NCBI GenBank assembly: GCA_027343785.1
Contig: DAHWKF010000143.1
Coordinates: forward strand, 1-56,253
Direction: 5' to 3'
Length of the DNA stretch: 56,253 nt
Origin: Leptospirillum sp.
GTDB taxonomy: Bacteria; Nitrospirota; Leptospirillia; Leptospirillales; Leptospirillaceae
Every line of letters starts with the position of its first letter. The first letter of the stretch is position 1. A program made the position numbers and the translations under genes. Of this stretch, positions 16,906 to 25,436 are shown in pieces. A model generated the notes under the pieces. It did not search any database and was not told the DNA's origin. It saw nothing but the letters and a program-made list of their open reading frames with translations.

Positions 16906-17873
16906 CAAAACTCCTTGGTATCACTTATTTTATATGACGATTCCTGTTCTGGCCTGATCCAGGAGCCATTTTCCTGCCCCATCTCTTTGGCGGGATCAAC
17001 CGGAACACCGAAATAACGGATTTCGAAGTGAAGATGAGGACCATTTGTCAATCCTGACATCCCGACATACCCGAGCGGCGTTCCCTGCTCGACATGTTCA
17101 CCCGGATGGACAAGCACGCTGCCCAGGTGGGCATAGAGTGAAGTCACTCCCAACCCATGGTAGACAATGACAAATCGACCATAATCTTCTGCCGTGCCGA
17201 CTTCCATCACCGAGCCATCCGCCGCGGCGAAAACCCGGGCCCCCTCAACCTGGGCAATATCCAGACCCGTATGAAATTCCTCACCGTCTCCGAGGGGACT
17301 TTTCCGGTTACCGAAAGGTGACGTTTCCCAGCCTTCCAAGGGATAGGCCCATGCGCCAGGTTCTCCGGGCGGCAGAACATACATGATACCTTTTGAAACG
17401 GGCCTTACAGGAACTGAAGACGCTTTGCCGGAACCCGAATCCGGCAAGGGTGATACAACACCCTCCGACGGATGTGCCGACAAGGCATTTGTCCCTTTCA
17501 TTGCCGGTGGGGTAGCGGGAAAGGAATTGCCAGGAATCTTGGGAGACTGTGGGCTTTGCTGTCCTGCTGTCATCTGACGGATTTGCCCGTCCAGCAAATT
17601 GACTTCGGACAACTGGGCTTCCAGGCCTTCCAGCTCCTTTCGGTATTGGTCAAGGTGGGATTTCTGTTCTGCCGTTTGCCTGATCAGATGGCGATATGTC
17701 ACCAGTTTCTGGGCTTCATGAACATAGAAAAAACCCAGGGAAATTCCCGCCGTCACGAGAAGAATTCCCATCACAAAAAAAGCGTGGAACAACCATCGGG
17801 GAAAAGTCCACTGGCGGGCTTTTTCCGTTGGGCCCGACATGAAGGTGACGGTCACCATTTTCTTAACCTTCAT
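16905..17873 (-). CDS. M23-family (LytM/EnvC-like) peptidase with membrane anchor
   Basis: Probable cell-wall endopeptidase or activator of amidases, acting in the periplasm. From ATG 17873 (AAAGGA upstream) it has 322 residues. A short basic N-terminus and one membrane helix (about residues 27-50) are followed by a coiled coil to about residue 110, a Pro/Ser-rich linker, and an M23 domain near 190-300. The zinc-site motifs FHTGLDIA, LYAHLG and GPHLHFEIRY are complete, so catalysis is possible. The frame is open to 18035, but that stretch overlaps cutA in full. It overlaps cutA by 11 bases and secA by 1 base. Confidence 0.88.
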   Translation of the reverse strand: MKVKKMVTVTFMSGPTEKARQWTFPRWLFHAFFVMGILLVTAGISLGFFYVHEAQKLVTYRHLIRQTAEQKSHLDQYRKELEGLEAQLSEVNLLDGQIRQMTAGQQSPQSPKIPGNSFPATPPAMKGTNALSAHPSEGVVSPLPDSGSGKASSVPVRPVSKGIMYVLPPGEPGAWAYPLEGWETSPFGNRKSPLGDGEEFHTGLDIAQVEGARVFAAADGSVMEVGTAEDYGRFVIVYHGLGVTSLYAHLGSVLVHPGEHVEQGTPLGYVGMSGLTNGPHLHFEIRYFGVPVDPAKEMGQENGSWIRPEQESSYKISDTKEF

Positions 17874-18198
17874 GGTTTTTCCTTTGGCGGGAATTCGAAA
17901 GGACCCAACCCATGTAATCGGGGTTTCCTTCTTCAACAGACCAACACAAAATTTCCGGAACACTGTAAGGGTGCGCCGACCGGATTTTGTCGATGACAAC
18001 CGGACAAACCTCTCCGGAAAGCTTGAGTAGGACATTCACCTCGGAATCCCGCACAATTTTTTCCTCCCAGGAATAGATCGACGTGCCGGTCGGGAACAGA
18101 TGACCGCAGGCAACATACCCTTCTTCGACCAGGACCCGGACGAGATGTTCCGCGCCCTGGGGGTCCGGATGAGAAAAAAGGAGAAGACTGACATTCAT
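17863..18198 (-). CDS. cutA: CutA-like divalent-cation tolerance protein
   Basis: Small cytoplasmic trimeric protein of the CutA family, 111 residues from ATG 18198. Family segments are CGHLFPTGTSIYSWEEKIV, SEVNVLLKL and HPYSVPEILCWSVEEGNPDYMGWV. The role of CutA is poorly settled; copper tolerance was proposed in E. coli, and the fold resembles PII signalling proteins. Its ATG overlaps the stop of the upstream SDR gene (ATGA), and AGAGG lies 8 bases upstream. The 3' end overlaps the M23 gene by 11 bases. Family assignment is firm, function is not. Confidence 0.9.
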   Translation of the reverse strand: MNVSLLLFSHPDPQGAEHLVRVLVEEGYVACGHLFPTGTSIYSWEEKIVRDSEVNVLLKLSGEVCPVVIDKIRSAHPYSVPEILCWSVEEGNPDYMGWVLSNSRQRKNHEG

Positions 18199-19136
18199 CC
18201 CAGCCACCTCTGGAACCAGGAGACGGTTTCAGATATTCCTTGGGTGATGTTCGTCGCGGGCGACCACAAAATCTCTCTTTCAAGCCTGTTGTATCCAAGG
18301 ATTCTCTTCTGTGGTCCCAGGGCATAAGCGTTTTCATAAGATATGTCAACCGGAACACCCGCCACATCCCTGATCTTGGAAAACATATCCCTTTCGGAAA
18401 ACGATGTACCCGCTCCCAAATGAAATATCCCTTCTTTTTTTTCCAGGGCAATTGCGAAAATAGCGTCCACCGCATCCTGCACAAAAATAAAATCCCGGAC
18501 TCTCATCCCATTCCCTGTCAATCGTGGCATTTCTCCCTTGTCCTGGCGGAACAGAGCCCGCACCCAGAATGTCATCTGCCCTGTTTCCCCTTCCAGGGAT
18601 TGCCCTGGGCCATAAACGGGCGACAGGCGGACAATGGTATAGGGAACCTTCAGCTTGCGTGCATAAACAGACAGATAATGCTCCATCGCAAGGTAGGAGA
18701 CTCCATAGGAAGAGTCAGGAAAGGGCGATTCAGTTTCTTCCGGTGAAGCCGTGTTTTCCGAACCAAATACTTCTCCGGTTGAAATCAGGATCATATGGCC
18801 CGCCCCCCCTGACTCCTCCAGGGATCTCAATACATTCAGAAAAGGAAAGACACTTTTCTCAATGTCCAGTACCGGGTCTTTTTCTCCGGACAACGGGTCT
18901 GCCAAGCCCGCGACATGAATGTAACAATCCGGACGCTGGTCCTGAAAAAAGCCCCGGACAAAGCGCGGAGAATTCAAGTCTCCTTTTTGAAACTGGTACC
19001 TGTCATTTTTGATCCTCTGGGGATGACCGGTCGAGAGGTTGTCCAGGGCAACAACACGCACTCCCCCTTCCAGGATGCGAGACACAAGGTTGGAACCGAC
19101 AAACCCGCAACCGCCACCAACCACGATTTTCTGCAC
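18195..19136 (-). CDS. Extended SDR (NAD-dependent epimerase/dehydratase-like), catalytic Lys missing
   Basis: Nucleotide-sugar epimerase/dehydratase-like protein of 313 residues. The N-terminal Rossmann motif GGGCGFVGSNL (residues 7-17) and the acidic residue of LDNLST for NAD binding are present, and VRLSPVYGPGQ and VRDFIFVQDAVDAI match the family. The catalytic segment reads Tyr144-Gly-Val-Ser-Tyr148, where the family has Tyr-x-x-x-Lys; the codon at this site is TAC, so the Lys is lost while the Ser/Thr and Tyr remain. The GTG at 19136 is used as the start, with AGGA 4 bases upstream. It lies between tlyA (6 bases) and cutA (overlap). A non-catalytic or altered NAD-binding role is possible. 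Confidence 0.85.
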   Translation of the reverse strand: MQKIVVGGGCGFVGSNLVSRILEGGVRVVALDNLSTGHPQRIKNDRYQFQKGDLNSPRFVRGFFQDQRPDCYIHVAGLADPLSGEKDPVLDIEKSVFPFLNVLRSLEESGGAGHMILISTGEVFGSENTASPEETESPFPDSSYGVSYLAMEHYLSVYARKLKVPYTIVRLSPVYGPGQSLEGETGQMTFWVRALFRQDKGEMPRLTGNGMRVRDFIFVQDAVDAIFAIALEKKEGIFHLGAGTSFSERDMFSKIRDVAGVPVDISYENAYALGPQKRILGYNRLEREILWSPATNITQGISETVSWFQRWLG

Positions 19137-19142
19137 TCTTTC

Positions 19143-19898
19143 CTAAACCTCCCGAACGTCTTCGCGCGCTCCGATATCAAACAGAACAAAATACTCCTGG
19201 TTTCCTTTTCTGCCCGTAATGGCAGAAGGGACGACTCCCCGCACCTTCGCTCCTTGGTCGACCATCTGCCGGATATATTGGGCCAAGAGACTCCTGTGCA
19301 GGCCCCGGTCCCGGACAATTCCGCCTTTTCCCACCAAACGGGGACCCGCTTCAAACTGTGGCTTGAAAAGAGGAAGGAAAAATCCTCCGTCCCTCAGAAG
19401 AAAAAAAACCGTTTCCGTGATCTTGGAAAGGGAAATAAAGGAAAGATCCGCGACAACTCCGTCTATTCGGCCATTCGGAAGCCAGTTTCCGGGCCAGCGG
19501 ACATTCACACCTTCCAAAACAATGACACGCGGATCCTCTCTGAGTCTGACATCCAGCTGGGAGGTGCCCACATCCACTGCATGAACCGCAGATGCACCTT
19601 CCTGAAGAAGCACCTGAGTAAACCCACCGGTCGACGCTCCCAGGTCAACCAGTGTTGTTCCGGAAACATGAAGACGGAAATAGGACAGCGCCCCCGCAAG
19701 CTTGGTCCCTCCCCTGCTGACAAAATGATTGCCCGAATCCGGAGAGAGAATTGTGACGTCATCGAAATTGGCCTGGACAGAGGACTTTACCCGGACAATG
19801 CCTTTTACCAGAATCTTGCCGGCGTTGATCAGTTCAGCGGCCTTTTCACGGGAGGAAGCCCATCCTTTCTGGACAACAAGCTGGTCGAGCCTTTTCAT
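19143..19898 (-). CDS. tlyA: TlyA-family rRNA 2'-O-methyltransferase
   Basis: S4-domain plus FtsJ-type methyltransferase, 251 residues from ATG 19898. The S4 RNA-binding part is at residues 1-60 (MKRLDQLVVQKGWASSREKAAELINAGKI). The SAM-binding motif LVDLGASTGGFTQVLL is near residue 83, and VADLSFISL is further on. TlyA proteins methylate ribose in 16S and 23S rRNA in some bacteria; the older name, hemolysin A, is misleading. It starts 14 bases after dxs, an order (ispA-dxs-tlyA) seen in many bacteria. A weak ribosome site precedes the ATG. Confidence 0.92.
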   Translation of the reverse strand: MKRLDQLVVQKGWASSREKAAELINAGKILVKGIVRVKSSVQANFDDVTILSPDSGNHFVSRGGTKLAGALSYFRLHVSGTTLVDLGASTGGFTQVLLQEGASAVHAVDVGTSQLDVRLREDPRVIVLEGVNVRWPGNWLPNGRIDGVVADLSFISLSKITETVFFLLRDGGFFLPLFKPQFEAGPRLVGKGGIVRDRGLHRSLLAQYIRQMVDQGAKVRGVVPSAITGRKGNQEYFVLFDIGAREDVREV

Positions 19899-19911
19899 CC
19901 GTTCGTCCGGG

Positions 19912-21804
19912 TCAAACCGGCGAAGCCTGCAACCATTCCTTGAGGGTCTTTGCCACATCCGGAGGCGTCAGCCCAAGGTAAGAACGAAGGATCTTCGGGG
20001 AACCGTGGTCGATATACTGGTCCGGAACACCAATCATGCGGACATGCACGCGTCCAAGATGATCCGACAATGCCAGCCATTCCAGCACGGCTGAGCCTAC
20101 CCCTCCCTTCAGGACCCCCTCTTCCAGCGTGACGATGTGCGAATATCGGGCGACGACAGAGGTCAGCATGGCCGTATCGAGCGGCTTGGCGAACCGCATG
20201 TTGACCACTCCCGCATCAATTCCTTCTTCCCGGAGGATCGACGCCGCCTCCATCGCGACTGAAACCATTGATCCGTATGCCAAAAGGCAGATGTCGCGCC
20301 CCTCTTGCAAGGACTCCGAAGTTCCAAGAGGAATCTGACGGAACTCCTTGTCGATCGGTACTCCCAGACCTTCTCCCCGAGGATATCGGACGGCAATCGG
20401 ACCATCATGGAGTATTGCACTATAAAGCATATGACGAAGTTCATTCTCATCTTTCGGAGCCATGACGACCATATTGGGAATATGTCTGAGATAGGCGATA
20501 TCAAATACCCCATGATGCGTTGGTCCGTCTTCCCCAACCAGCCCACCCCTGTCAAGAGCGAAAACCACATGAAGATTCTGAAGGCAAATGTCATGGACAA
20601 GCTGATCATAGGCCCTCTGCAGGAAGGTGGAGTAAATTGCCGCGACAGGACGTATCCCCTGGGACGCCATTCCTCCTGCCAAAGTCACGGCATGCTGCTC
20701 GGCAATCCCGACATCGACAAAACGATCCGGAAACATTTTCCGGAAATCCACCAGCCCCGTGCCTTCGGGCATGGCGGCGGTAATCGCAAAAAGGTCCGGG
20801 AAACGCTGTCCGAGCTCGACCATCGTCTGGCCAAAAATCTTTGTGTAGGTGGGGGCTCCCGGTGCTTTCTTCTTGATCTCCCCTGTTTCGATGTCAAACG
20901 GCGTCACCCCGTGAAAGGCAACAGGATTTTTCTCGGCCGGTCCGTAACCCTTCCCCTTGACGGTCAAAACATGCAGAAGAATCGGCCCTGGCTGCTCCTT
21001 CAAATTTCCGATCGTCTTGAGCAGAAGGGGAAGATCATGACCGTCAATGGGCCCCACATACCGGAAACCCATTTCCTCAAACCAGACTCCGGGCTTTGAC
21101 AGGATTCCGACCATCGACTCATGGGCCACTTGTGCAACCCGTGCCATGGGTTCACCGATAACGGGAATCTCCTTCATCAACCCTTCAGTCCGCCTTCTCA
21201 AACCCTCCCATCGGGGATCCGACGTGATCCGGGCCAAATAGTCTGACAATGCACCGACATTTTCCGAGATGGACATTTCATTGTCATTCAGGATAACCAG
21301 GAGATTCTTTTTCCGGGCTCCCGCCTGGTTGAGCGCTTCCATGGCCATCCCAGCCGTCAGAGAGCCATCCCCGACGACAGCGATCACATGATACTTGTCC
21401 CCTTTCAGATCCCGGGCTTCGGCCATGCCGAGGGCCGCGGAAATAGACGTTCCCGCGTGCCCTGCGGAAAACGCGTCATGCTCGCTTTCATCCGGCTTGG
21501 GAAAACCGGCCAACCCTTTCCATTGCCGGATCGTCTTCAGATTTTCGAGGCGCCCTGTCAGCATCTTGTGGGGATAAGCCTGATGTCCGACATCCCAGAC
21601 GATACGGTCTCGGGAGGTGTCGAACAGACGATGCAGGGCGATCGTCAGTTCGACAACACCCAGACCACCTCCAAAATGGCCACCGATGCTCGCAATGACA
21701 CGGATCATCTCTTCCCGGATTTCTGCCGCAAGGGCAGGAAGGTCTTTTTCCGAAAGACGCTTGACGTCATCAGGACCTGAAATCCGACCCAATATTTCTC
21801 CCAT
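19912..21804 (-). CDS. dxs: 1-deoxy-D-xylulose-5-phosphate synthase
   Basis: Thiamine-diphosphate enzyme that joins pyruvate and glyceraldehyde 3-phosphate, the first step of the MEP isoprenoid pathway; 630 residues. Seen motifs are HFGGGLGVVELTIAL, the ThDP segment GDGSLTAGMAMEALNQAG...NDNEMSIS, PIDGHDL, and DVGIAEQHAVTLAGGMA of the pyrimidine domain. The third, transketolase C-terminal domain starts near 500. ATG 21804 with AAGGA upstream overlaps the stop of ispA by one base. Together with ispA it supplies farnesyl or longer prenyl diphosphates. Confidence 0.97.
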   Translation of the reverse strand: MGEILGRISGPDDVKRLSEKDLPALAAEIREEMIRVIASIGGHFGGGLGVVELTIALHRLFDTSRDRIVWDVGHQAYPHKMLTGRLENLKTIRQWKGLAGFPKPDESEHDAFSAGHAGTSISAALGMAEARDLKGDKYHVIAVVGDGSLTAGMAMEALNQAGARKKNLLVILNDNEMSISENVGALSDYLARITSDPRWEGLRRRTEGLMKEIPVIGEPMARVAQVAHESMVGILSKPGVWFEEMGFRYVGPIDGHDLPLLLKTIGNLKEQPGPILLHVLTVKGKGYGPAEKNPVAFHGVTPFDIETGEIKKKAPGAPTYTKIFGQTMVELGQRFPDLFAITAAMPEGTGLVDFRKMFPDRFVDVGIAEQHAVTLAGGMASQGIRPVAAIYSTFLQRAYDQLVHDICLQNLHVVFALDRGGLVGEDGPTHHGVFDIAYLRHIPNMVVMAPKDENELRHMLYSAILHDGPIAVRYPRGEGLGVPIDKEFRQIPLGTSESLQEGRDICLLAYGSMVSVAMEAASILREEGIDAGVVNMRFAKPLDTAMLTSVVARYSHIVTLEEGVLKGGVGSAVLEWLALSDHLGRVHVRMIGVPDQYIDHGSPKILRSYLGLTPPDVAKTLKEWLQASPV

Positions 21805-22715
21805 TAATTCCTTCTTTCTATGATATAGCTTGCCAGTTCCCGCAAATGCCCTGCTCCATGGCCGAACACTCGAATGGCATCCAATGCCTCTTCAAGTTTT
21901 TCCCGCGCCATGGCGCGGGCTCTCTCGACTCCCACAAGCCCAGGGTATGTGTTTTTATGTCGATCCTGATCTTTTTGGGCCGCCTTTCCCAAAAGGACAG
22001 CATCCCCTTCCACATCCAGCAGATCGTCGGCAATCTGGAAAGCGATCCCCACCGCCAGACCATATCGGTCCAGTGCCGCAAATGAAGGGGCGTCCGCCCT
22101 TCCCAGCAAAGCACCGATACGCAGGGATACCCTTATCAGGGCCCCTGTCTTGTGCCTGTGCAGGAACTCCAGCGCAGAAATATCCAGCGCTTTCCCTTCA
22201 GATGCAATATCCATCTGCTGGCCGCCAACCATCCCGTTGATTCCGGAAGCGGTGGAAAGTTCCCATATGATTTTCAGGCGTGTCTCAAAGTCGACAAGTT
22301 TATCATAATCGGGGGAGGACAGCAGGGTAAAGGCATGCGTCAAAAGACCGTCCCCGGCCAGTATAGCCGTGGCATCCCCATAGATCATGTGATTCGTGGG
22401 CTTCCCTCTCCGGAGGGAGTCGTTGTCCATCGCCGGCAAATCGTCATGAATCAGTGAATAGGTGTGGATCAGCTCCAAGGGTGCAAGCAAGGGGACATAG
22501 GGAACCGGATTGATACCCAGGGATTCCAGTGCGGCCATCGAAAGAACCGGACGAATTCTCTTTCCGCCTGCCAGCAGGCTGTACCGCATGGATTCGGCAA
22601 GGGCACCGTAAGGGGTTTTCTTTTCCTTTTCGAAAAGCGTCCCCAGGAAGTTCTCGATCTCGTTCTTGCATACGTTCAGGTACTCTTCAATGGATCCGGG
22701 AGGAAACCCTGTCAC
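21804..22715 (-). CDS. ispA: Polyprenyl synthetase, farnesyl/geranylgeranyl diphosphate synthase
   Basis: Makes short-chain prenyl diphosphates from IPP and DMAPP; 303 residues. Both Asp-rich motifs are present: HDDLPAMDNDSLRRGKPTNH (bacterial DDx4D form) and the second, QIADDLLDVEGD. The GGKRIRP segment binds IPP. The start is GTG 22715 with AAGGAG 5 bases upstream. It precedes dxs with a one-base overlap and follows xseB by 58 bases. Product chain length cannot be told from sequence alone, so the symbol is by neighbourhood and family. Confidence 0.93.
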   Translation of the reverse strand: MTGFPPGSIEEYLNVCKNEIENFLGTLFEKEKKTPYGALAESMRYSLLAGGKRIRPVLSMAALESLGINPVPYVPLLAPLELIHTYSLIHDDLPAMDNDSLRRGKPTNHMIYGDATAILAGDGLLTHAFTLLSSPDYDKLVDFETRLKIIWELSTASGINGMVGGQQMDIASEGKALDISALEFLHRHKTGALIRVSLRIGALLGRADAPSFAALDRYGLAVGIAFQIADDLLDVEGDAVLLGKAAQKDQDRHKNTYPGLVGVERARAMAREKLEEALDAIRVFGHGAGHLRELASYIIERRN

Positions 22716-22773
22716 ACGTTCTCCTTATTAATTTTTATTGTTTTCCGAATGTTCTTTTTGTGTCCGATCGGGT

Positions 22774-23067
22774 TCATGTTTCGGCGAATCGGCCATTTTC
22801 GCCATGATCCGGTTTGCCCTCTTCTGAAAAGGGTATTTCGTTTTCCTGGTGGCTGAGAAGGACCGTAATCTTTTTTTCGGTCTTTTCCAGCACGTCTTTA
22901 CACTCGTTCGACAACCGCACGCCTTCTTCAAAAAGGGCCATGGACTCTTCAAGCGGGCGATCGCCGGCCTCCAGTATCCGGACTATTTCTTCCAGACGGC
23001 CCATTTTTTCCTCAAAATTTAATGGACCGCCCTGACCGTCGGGCTTTGTTCGTGTCGGCTTTCCCAT
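22774..23067 (-). CDS. xseB: Exodeoxyribonuclease VII small subunit
   Basis: Small subunit of exonuclease VII, 97 residues. The central ~60 residues (NFEEKMGRLEEIVRILE and RPLEESMALFEEGVRLSNECKDVL) match the whole family. An extended charged tail, GKPDHGENGRFAET, follows. ATG 23067 lies 2 bases after the xseA stop, so the two subunits are made from one message in a fixed order. Confidence 0.95.
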   Translation of the reverse strand: MGKPTRTKPDGQGGPLNFEEKMGRLEEIVRILEAGDRPLEESMALFEEGVRLSNECKDVLEKTEKKITVLLSHQENEIPFSEEGKPDHGENGRFAET

Positions 23068-23069
23068 CT

Positions 23070-24581
23070 TCAGGCACCCCCTTTTTCCCGAACCGCAACA
23101 GATTTCACCTCCAGCCCGATCTCATAGCCCGGAATGCGCGCGATCAGAGTTTCAGAAAGTCTGGGCAACCGTGACGGAGTCACCAAAGTCCTGTCCGCCG
23201 CATGGAAAAGAATCGCAAATCCTTTTTCCAGCGCCGAAAAAGGCGTCGCCAACCCGAGTCGTTCCGAAAGATTGTCTTCCCGGTTCAAAAGACAGGTCAA
23301 TGTTTTCCCCATGGAACCGCCCAGTCGTTCATGCAAAGACAAACGCCGGCTGGCAAAGGACAAAAGAATGTTCCTGAAGGCTTCGATGAGCCGGAAGTGA
23401 AAGTTCTCCCGCCTCTTTCTCTTGACCGTATATAGTGCATACGGCGTCCTGATCCGTCGAACAACCGACTCGAGAACACCTCTCTTGCGCGCCAGAAACT
23501 GAAAAATCGCCTGTTGCATGCGCCTGCCGGCATTATCTCCTCTTCTGGACAGGGAGAGGTTTTTTCTTTCAATGCAGGACAAAAGCCCCACGTCCATCCT
23601 GTCCAGATCCTGCTGGTAACGGGTCAGCCGGAATGGCCACCGAAGAATCCCCTCTGCCAGGTGGGAAAGTCTGATGGTTTTTTGACGGGATTCCCGTCGT
23701 ACCTGGTTTTCCATGCGCTTCATCCTGTCATCAACTCTTCGGACAAGATCTCCGGCATGAGGGACAACCTTTTCTGCAGCTTCGGAGGGGGTGGCAACTC
23801 GCAGGTCCGCAGCCAGATCCGCAATGGTCACATTGGTCTCATGGCCCACGGCCGATACGACGGGATGAGGACAGGACAAAATGCTCCGGGCCAGCTGTTC
23901 ACTGTTAAAAGGCCAAAGATCTTCCACGCTCCCTCCACCCCTGGCCAGAATAACGACATCGAGAGACGGGATGCGGGGAATCCTTTTCTGAAAAGCCTCG
24001 ATCATATCCAGTGCCGCCCCCTCACCCTGTACGCGGACAGGCAAGATCACAATCTGGACAGACCGGTTTCTCGATCCGGCGATCCGGAGAAAGTCCCACA
24101 CCACGGCTCCCTGAAGGGAGGTGATGAGAGCAACCTTGCACGGGTAGGGAGGAAGGGGCCTTTTGCGTCCAGACGCAAGAAGGCCTTCTTCCTCAAGCTT
24201 GCGCTGCACCCGCCTGAACTCCATAAAAAATTTTCCGATACCGGCGGGTTCAAGCGCATGGACCACAATCTGATATTCTCCCCGTGGCTTGTAGAGGGTC
24301 AGCCGGCCAGTCGCCAGTACCTTGTCGCCTTCCCGCGGAAGGAATCGTTCGTTTTTTCTCTGACCGCGAAAGAAAACCGCCCGAATCTGGGCGGAAGCAT
24401 CTTTCAGGGTAAAATAGACATGTCCGGATGAGGATTCTTTCAGATTCGATATTTCTCCTTCCACATACAGAAAACCGGGAAAAGCCCCTTCGATCGCAAG
24501 CCCGATTCCCTCTGTCAATTCGGAAACGGTCAATACCGTCTGAACTTCATGCCGGAAAAATAGCCCCCCTTCCGTGTTCAC
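23070..24581 (-). CDS. xseA: Exodeoxyribonuclease VII large subunit
   Basis: Catalytic subunit of exonuclease VII, which degrades single-stranded DNA to acid-soluble oligonucleotides; 503 residues. An N-terminal OB-fold spans about residues 20-115, with GEISNLKESSSGHVYFTLKD as its signature. The catalytic domain includes RGGGSVEDLWPFN, VVSAVGHETNVTIADLAADLRVATPSEAAE, and a long coiled coil follows. The start is GTG 24581; GGGGAT is just upstream and no ATG gives a whole OB domain. It follows the ymdB-like gene by 3 bases. Confidence 0.95.
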   Translation of the reverse strand: MNTEGGLFFRHEVQTVLTVSELTEGIGLAIEGAFPGFLYVEGEISNLKESSSGHVYFTLKDASAQIRAVFFRGQRKNERFLPREGDKVLATGRLTLYKPRGEYQIVVHALEPAGIGKFFMEFRRVQRKLEEEGLLASGRKRPLPPYPCKVALITSLQGAVVWDFLRIAGSRNRSVQIVILPVRVQGEGAALDMIEAFQKRIPRIPSLDVVILARGGGSVEDLWPFNSEQLARSILSCPHPVVSAVGHETNVTIADLAADLRVATPSEAAEKVVPHAGDLVRRVDDRMKRMENQVRRESRQKTIRLSHLAEGILRWPFRLTRYQQDLDRMDVGLLSCIERKNLSLSRRGDNAGRRMQQAIFQFLARKRGVLESVVRRIRTPYALYTVKRKRRENFHFRLIEAFRNILLSFASRRLSLHERLGGSMGKTLTCLLNREDNLSERLGLATPFSALEKGFAILFHAADRTLVTPSRLPRLSETLIARIPGYEIGLEVKSVAVREKGGA

Positions 24582-24584
24582 GAA

Positions 24585-25436
24585 TCAATCCCCATCAGAC
24601 ATGTCTCCTTCCCGAATCAGTCTGGACTCCACAACTTCCCATTGGGAGACTGACCGCCTGAAAACGACCAGGAGGGCACAAAAAAGCAACTCCCCCCCCG
24701 CGACCTCAAAGGGGGCCGGAACATGTGTCCGGTATTTGCTGAGGGCCGCTGCAGGGGAGACGCCGATCACAGACCACCGGGGGCCGGTCAGCCCCACGTC
24801 GGTCAGATACAGCGTCCCACCGGGCAGTCGTTCAAGATCATTCGTCTGAACATGGGTATGCGTCCCATAGACCAGATGGACCCGTCCGTCCAGATGAAAA
24901 CCCATCGCACGCTTTTCTCCGCTGGCTTCGCCGTGAAAATCGACCGCGATGATGTCCGGATTGTTTCCGGACTGGTTCCAGAATTCCAGGACTCTGTCCA
25001 CCGCATGGAAAGGACAGTCTGAAGGAGACATGAACACCCGTCCGATCAGATTGACCATGCCCAGAGTCTGGCCATTTGGAAGAACATAAACAAACGCCCC
25101 CGCCCCAGGGCATTCGGCCGCATAGTTCAGGGGCCGAAGAATCCGGTTTTCCTTCTGGAGCAAAGAGAAGGTGTCTTTTTGATCAAACAGGTGGTTACCG
25201 GTCGTAATGGCCGTCACCCCCATTCCGAAGCATTCAGCTACGGTTTTCTGGTTCAGCCCTTTCCCTCCCGCAAGGTTTTCACCATTCACGACGATGCCGT
25301 CTAGGGCAAATCTTTCGGACAGGCGACCGATTCCCCGGGAAAGAGCCTTCCTTCCCGGACGACCAAACACGTCACCGACAAACAGAAGACGAAGCCGGTC
25401 AGCACTGTCCTCCCCTTTATCGGGCGTACTCAACAA
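24585..25436 (-). CDS. ymdB: YmdB-family metallophosphoesterase (2',3'-cyclic-NMP phosphodiesterase-like)
   Basis: TIGR00282-type phosphoesterase, 283 residues as opened. Metal-site motifs are FVGDVFGRPGR, VNGENLAGGKG, TTGNHLFDQKD, DFHGEASGEKRA and YGTHTHVQTND. In Bacillus, YmdB hydrolyses cyclic nucleotides and affects RNase Y-linked regulation; the gene is very often next to rny, as here. The frame opens at TTG 25436, overlapping rny by 20 bases, and no ATG lies before the first motif, so the true start is uncertain. It ends 3 bases before xseA. The C-terminal ~20 residues are unlike the family. Confidence 0.9.
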   Translation of the reverse strand: MLSTPDKGEDSADRLRLLFVGDVFGRPGRKALSRGIGRLSERFALDGIVVNGENLAGGKGLNQKTVAECFGMGVTAITTGNHLFDQKDTFSLLQKENRILRPLNYAAECPGAGAFVYVLPNGQTLGMVNLIGRVFMSPSDCPFHAVDRVLEFWNQSGNNPDIIAVDFHGEASGEKRAMGFHLDGRVHLVYGTHTHVQTNDLERLPGGTLYLTDVGLTGPRWSVIGVSPAAALSKYRTHVPAPFEVAGGELLFCALLVVFRRSVSQWEVVESRLIREGDMSDGD

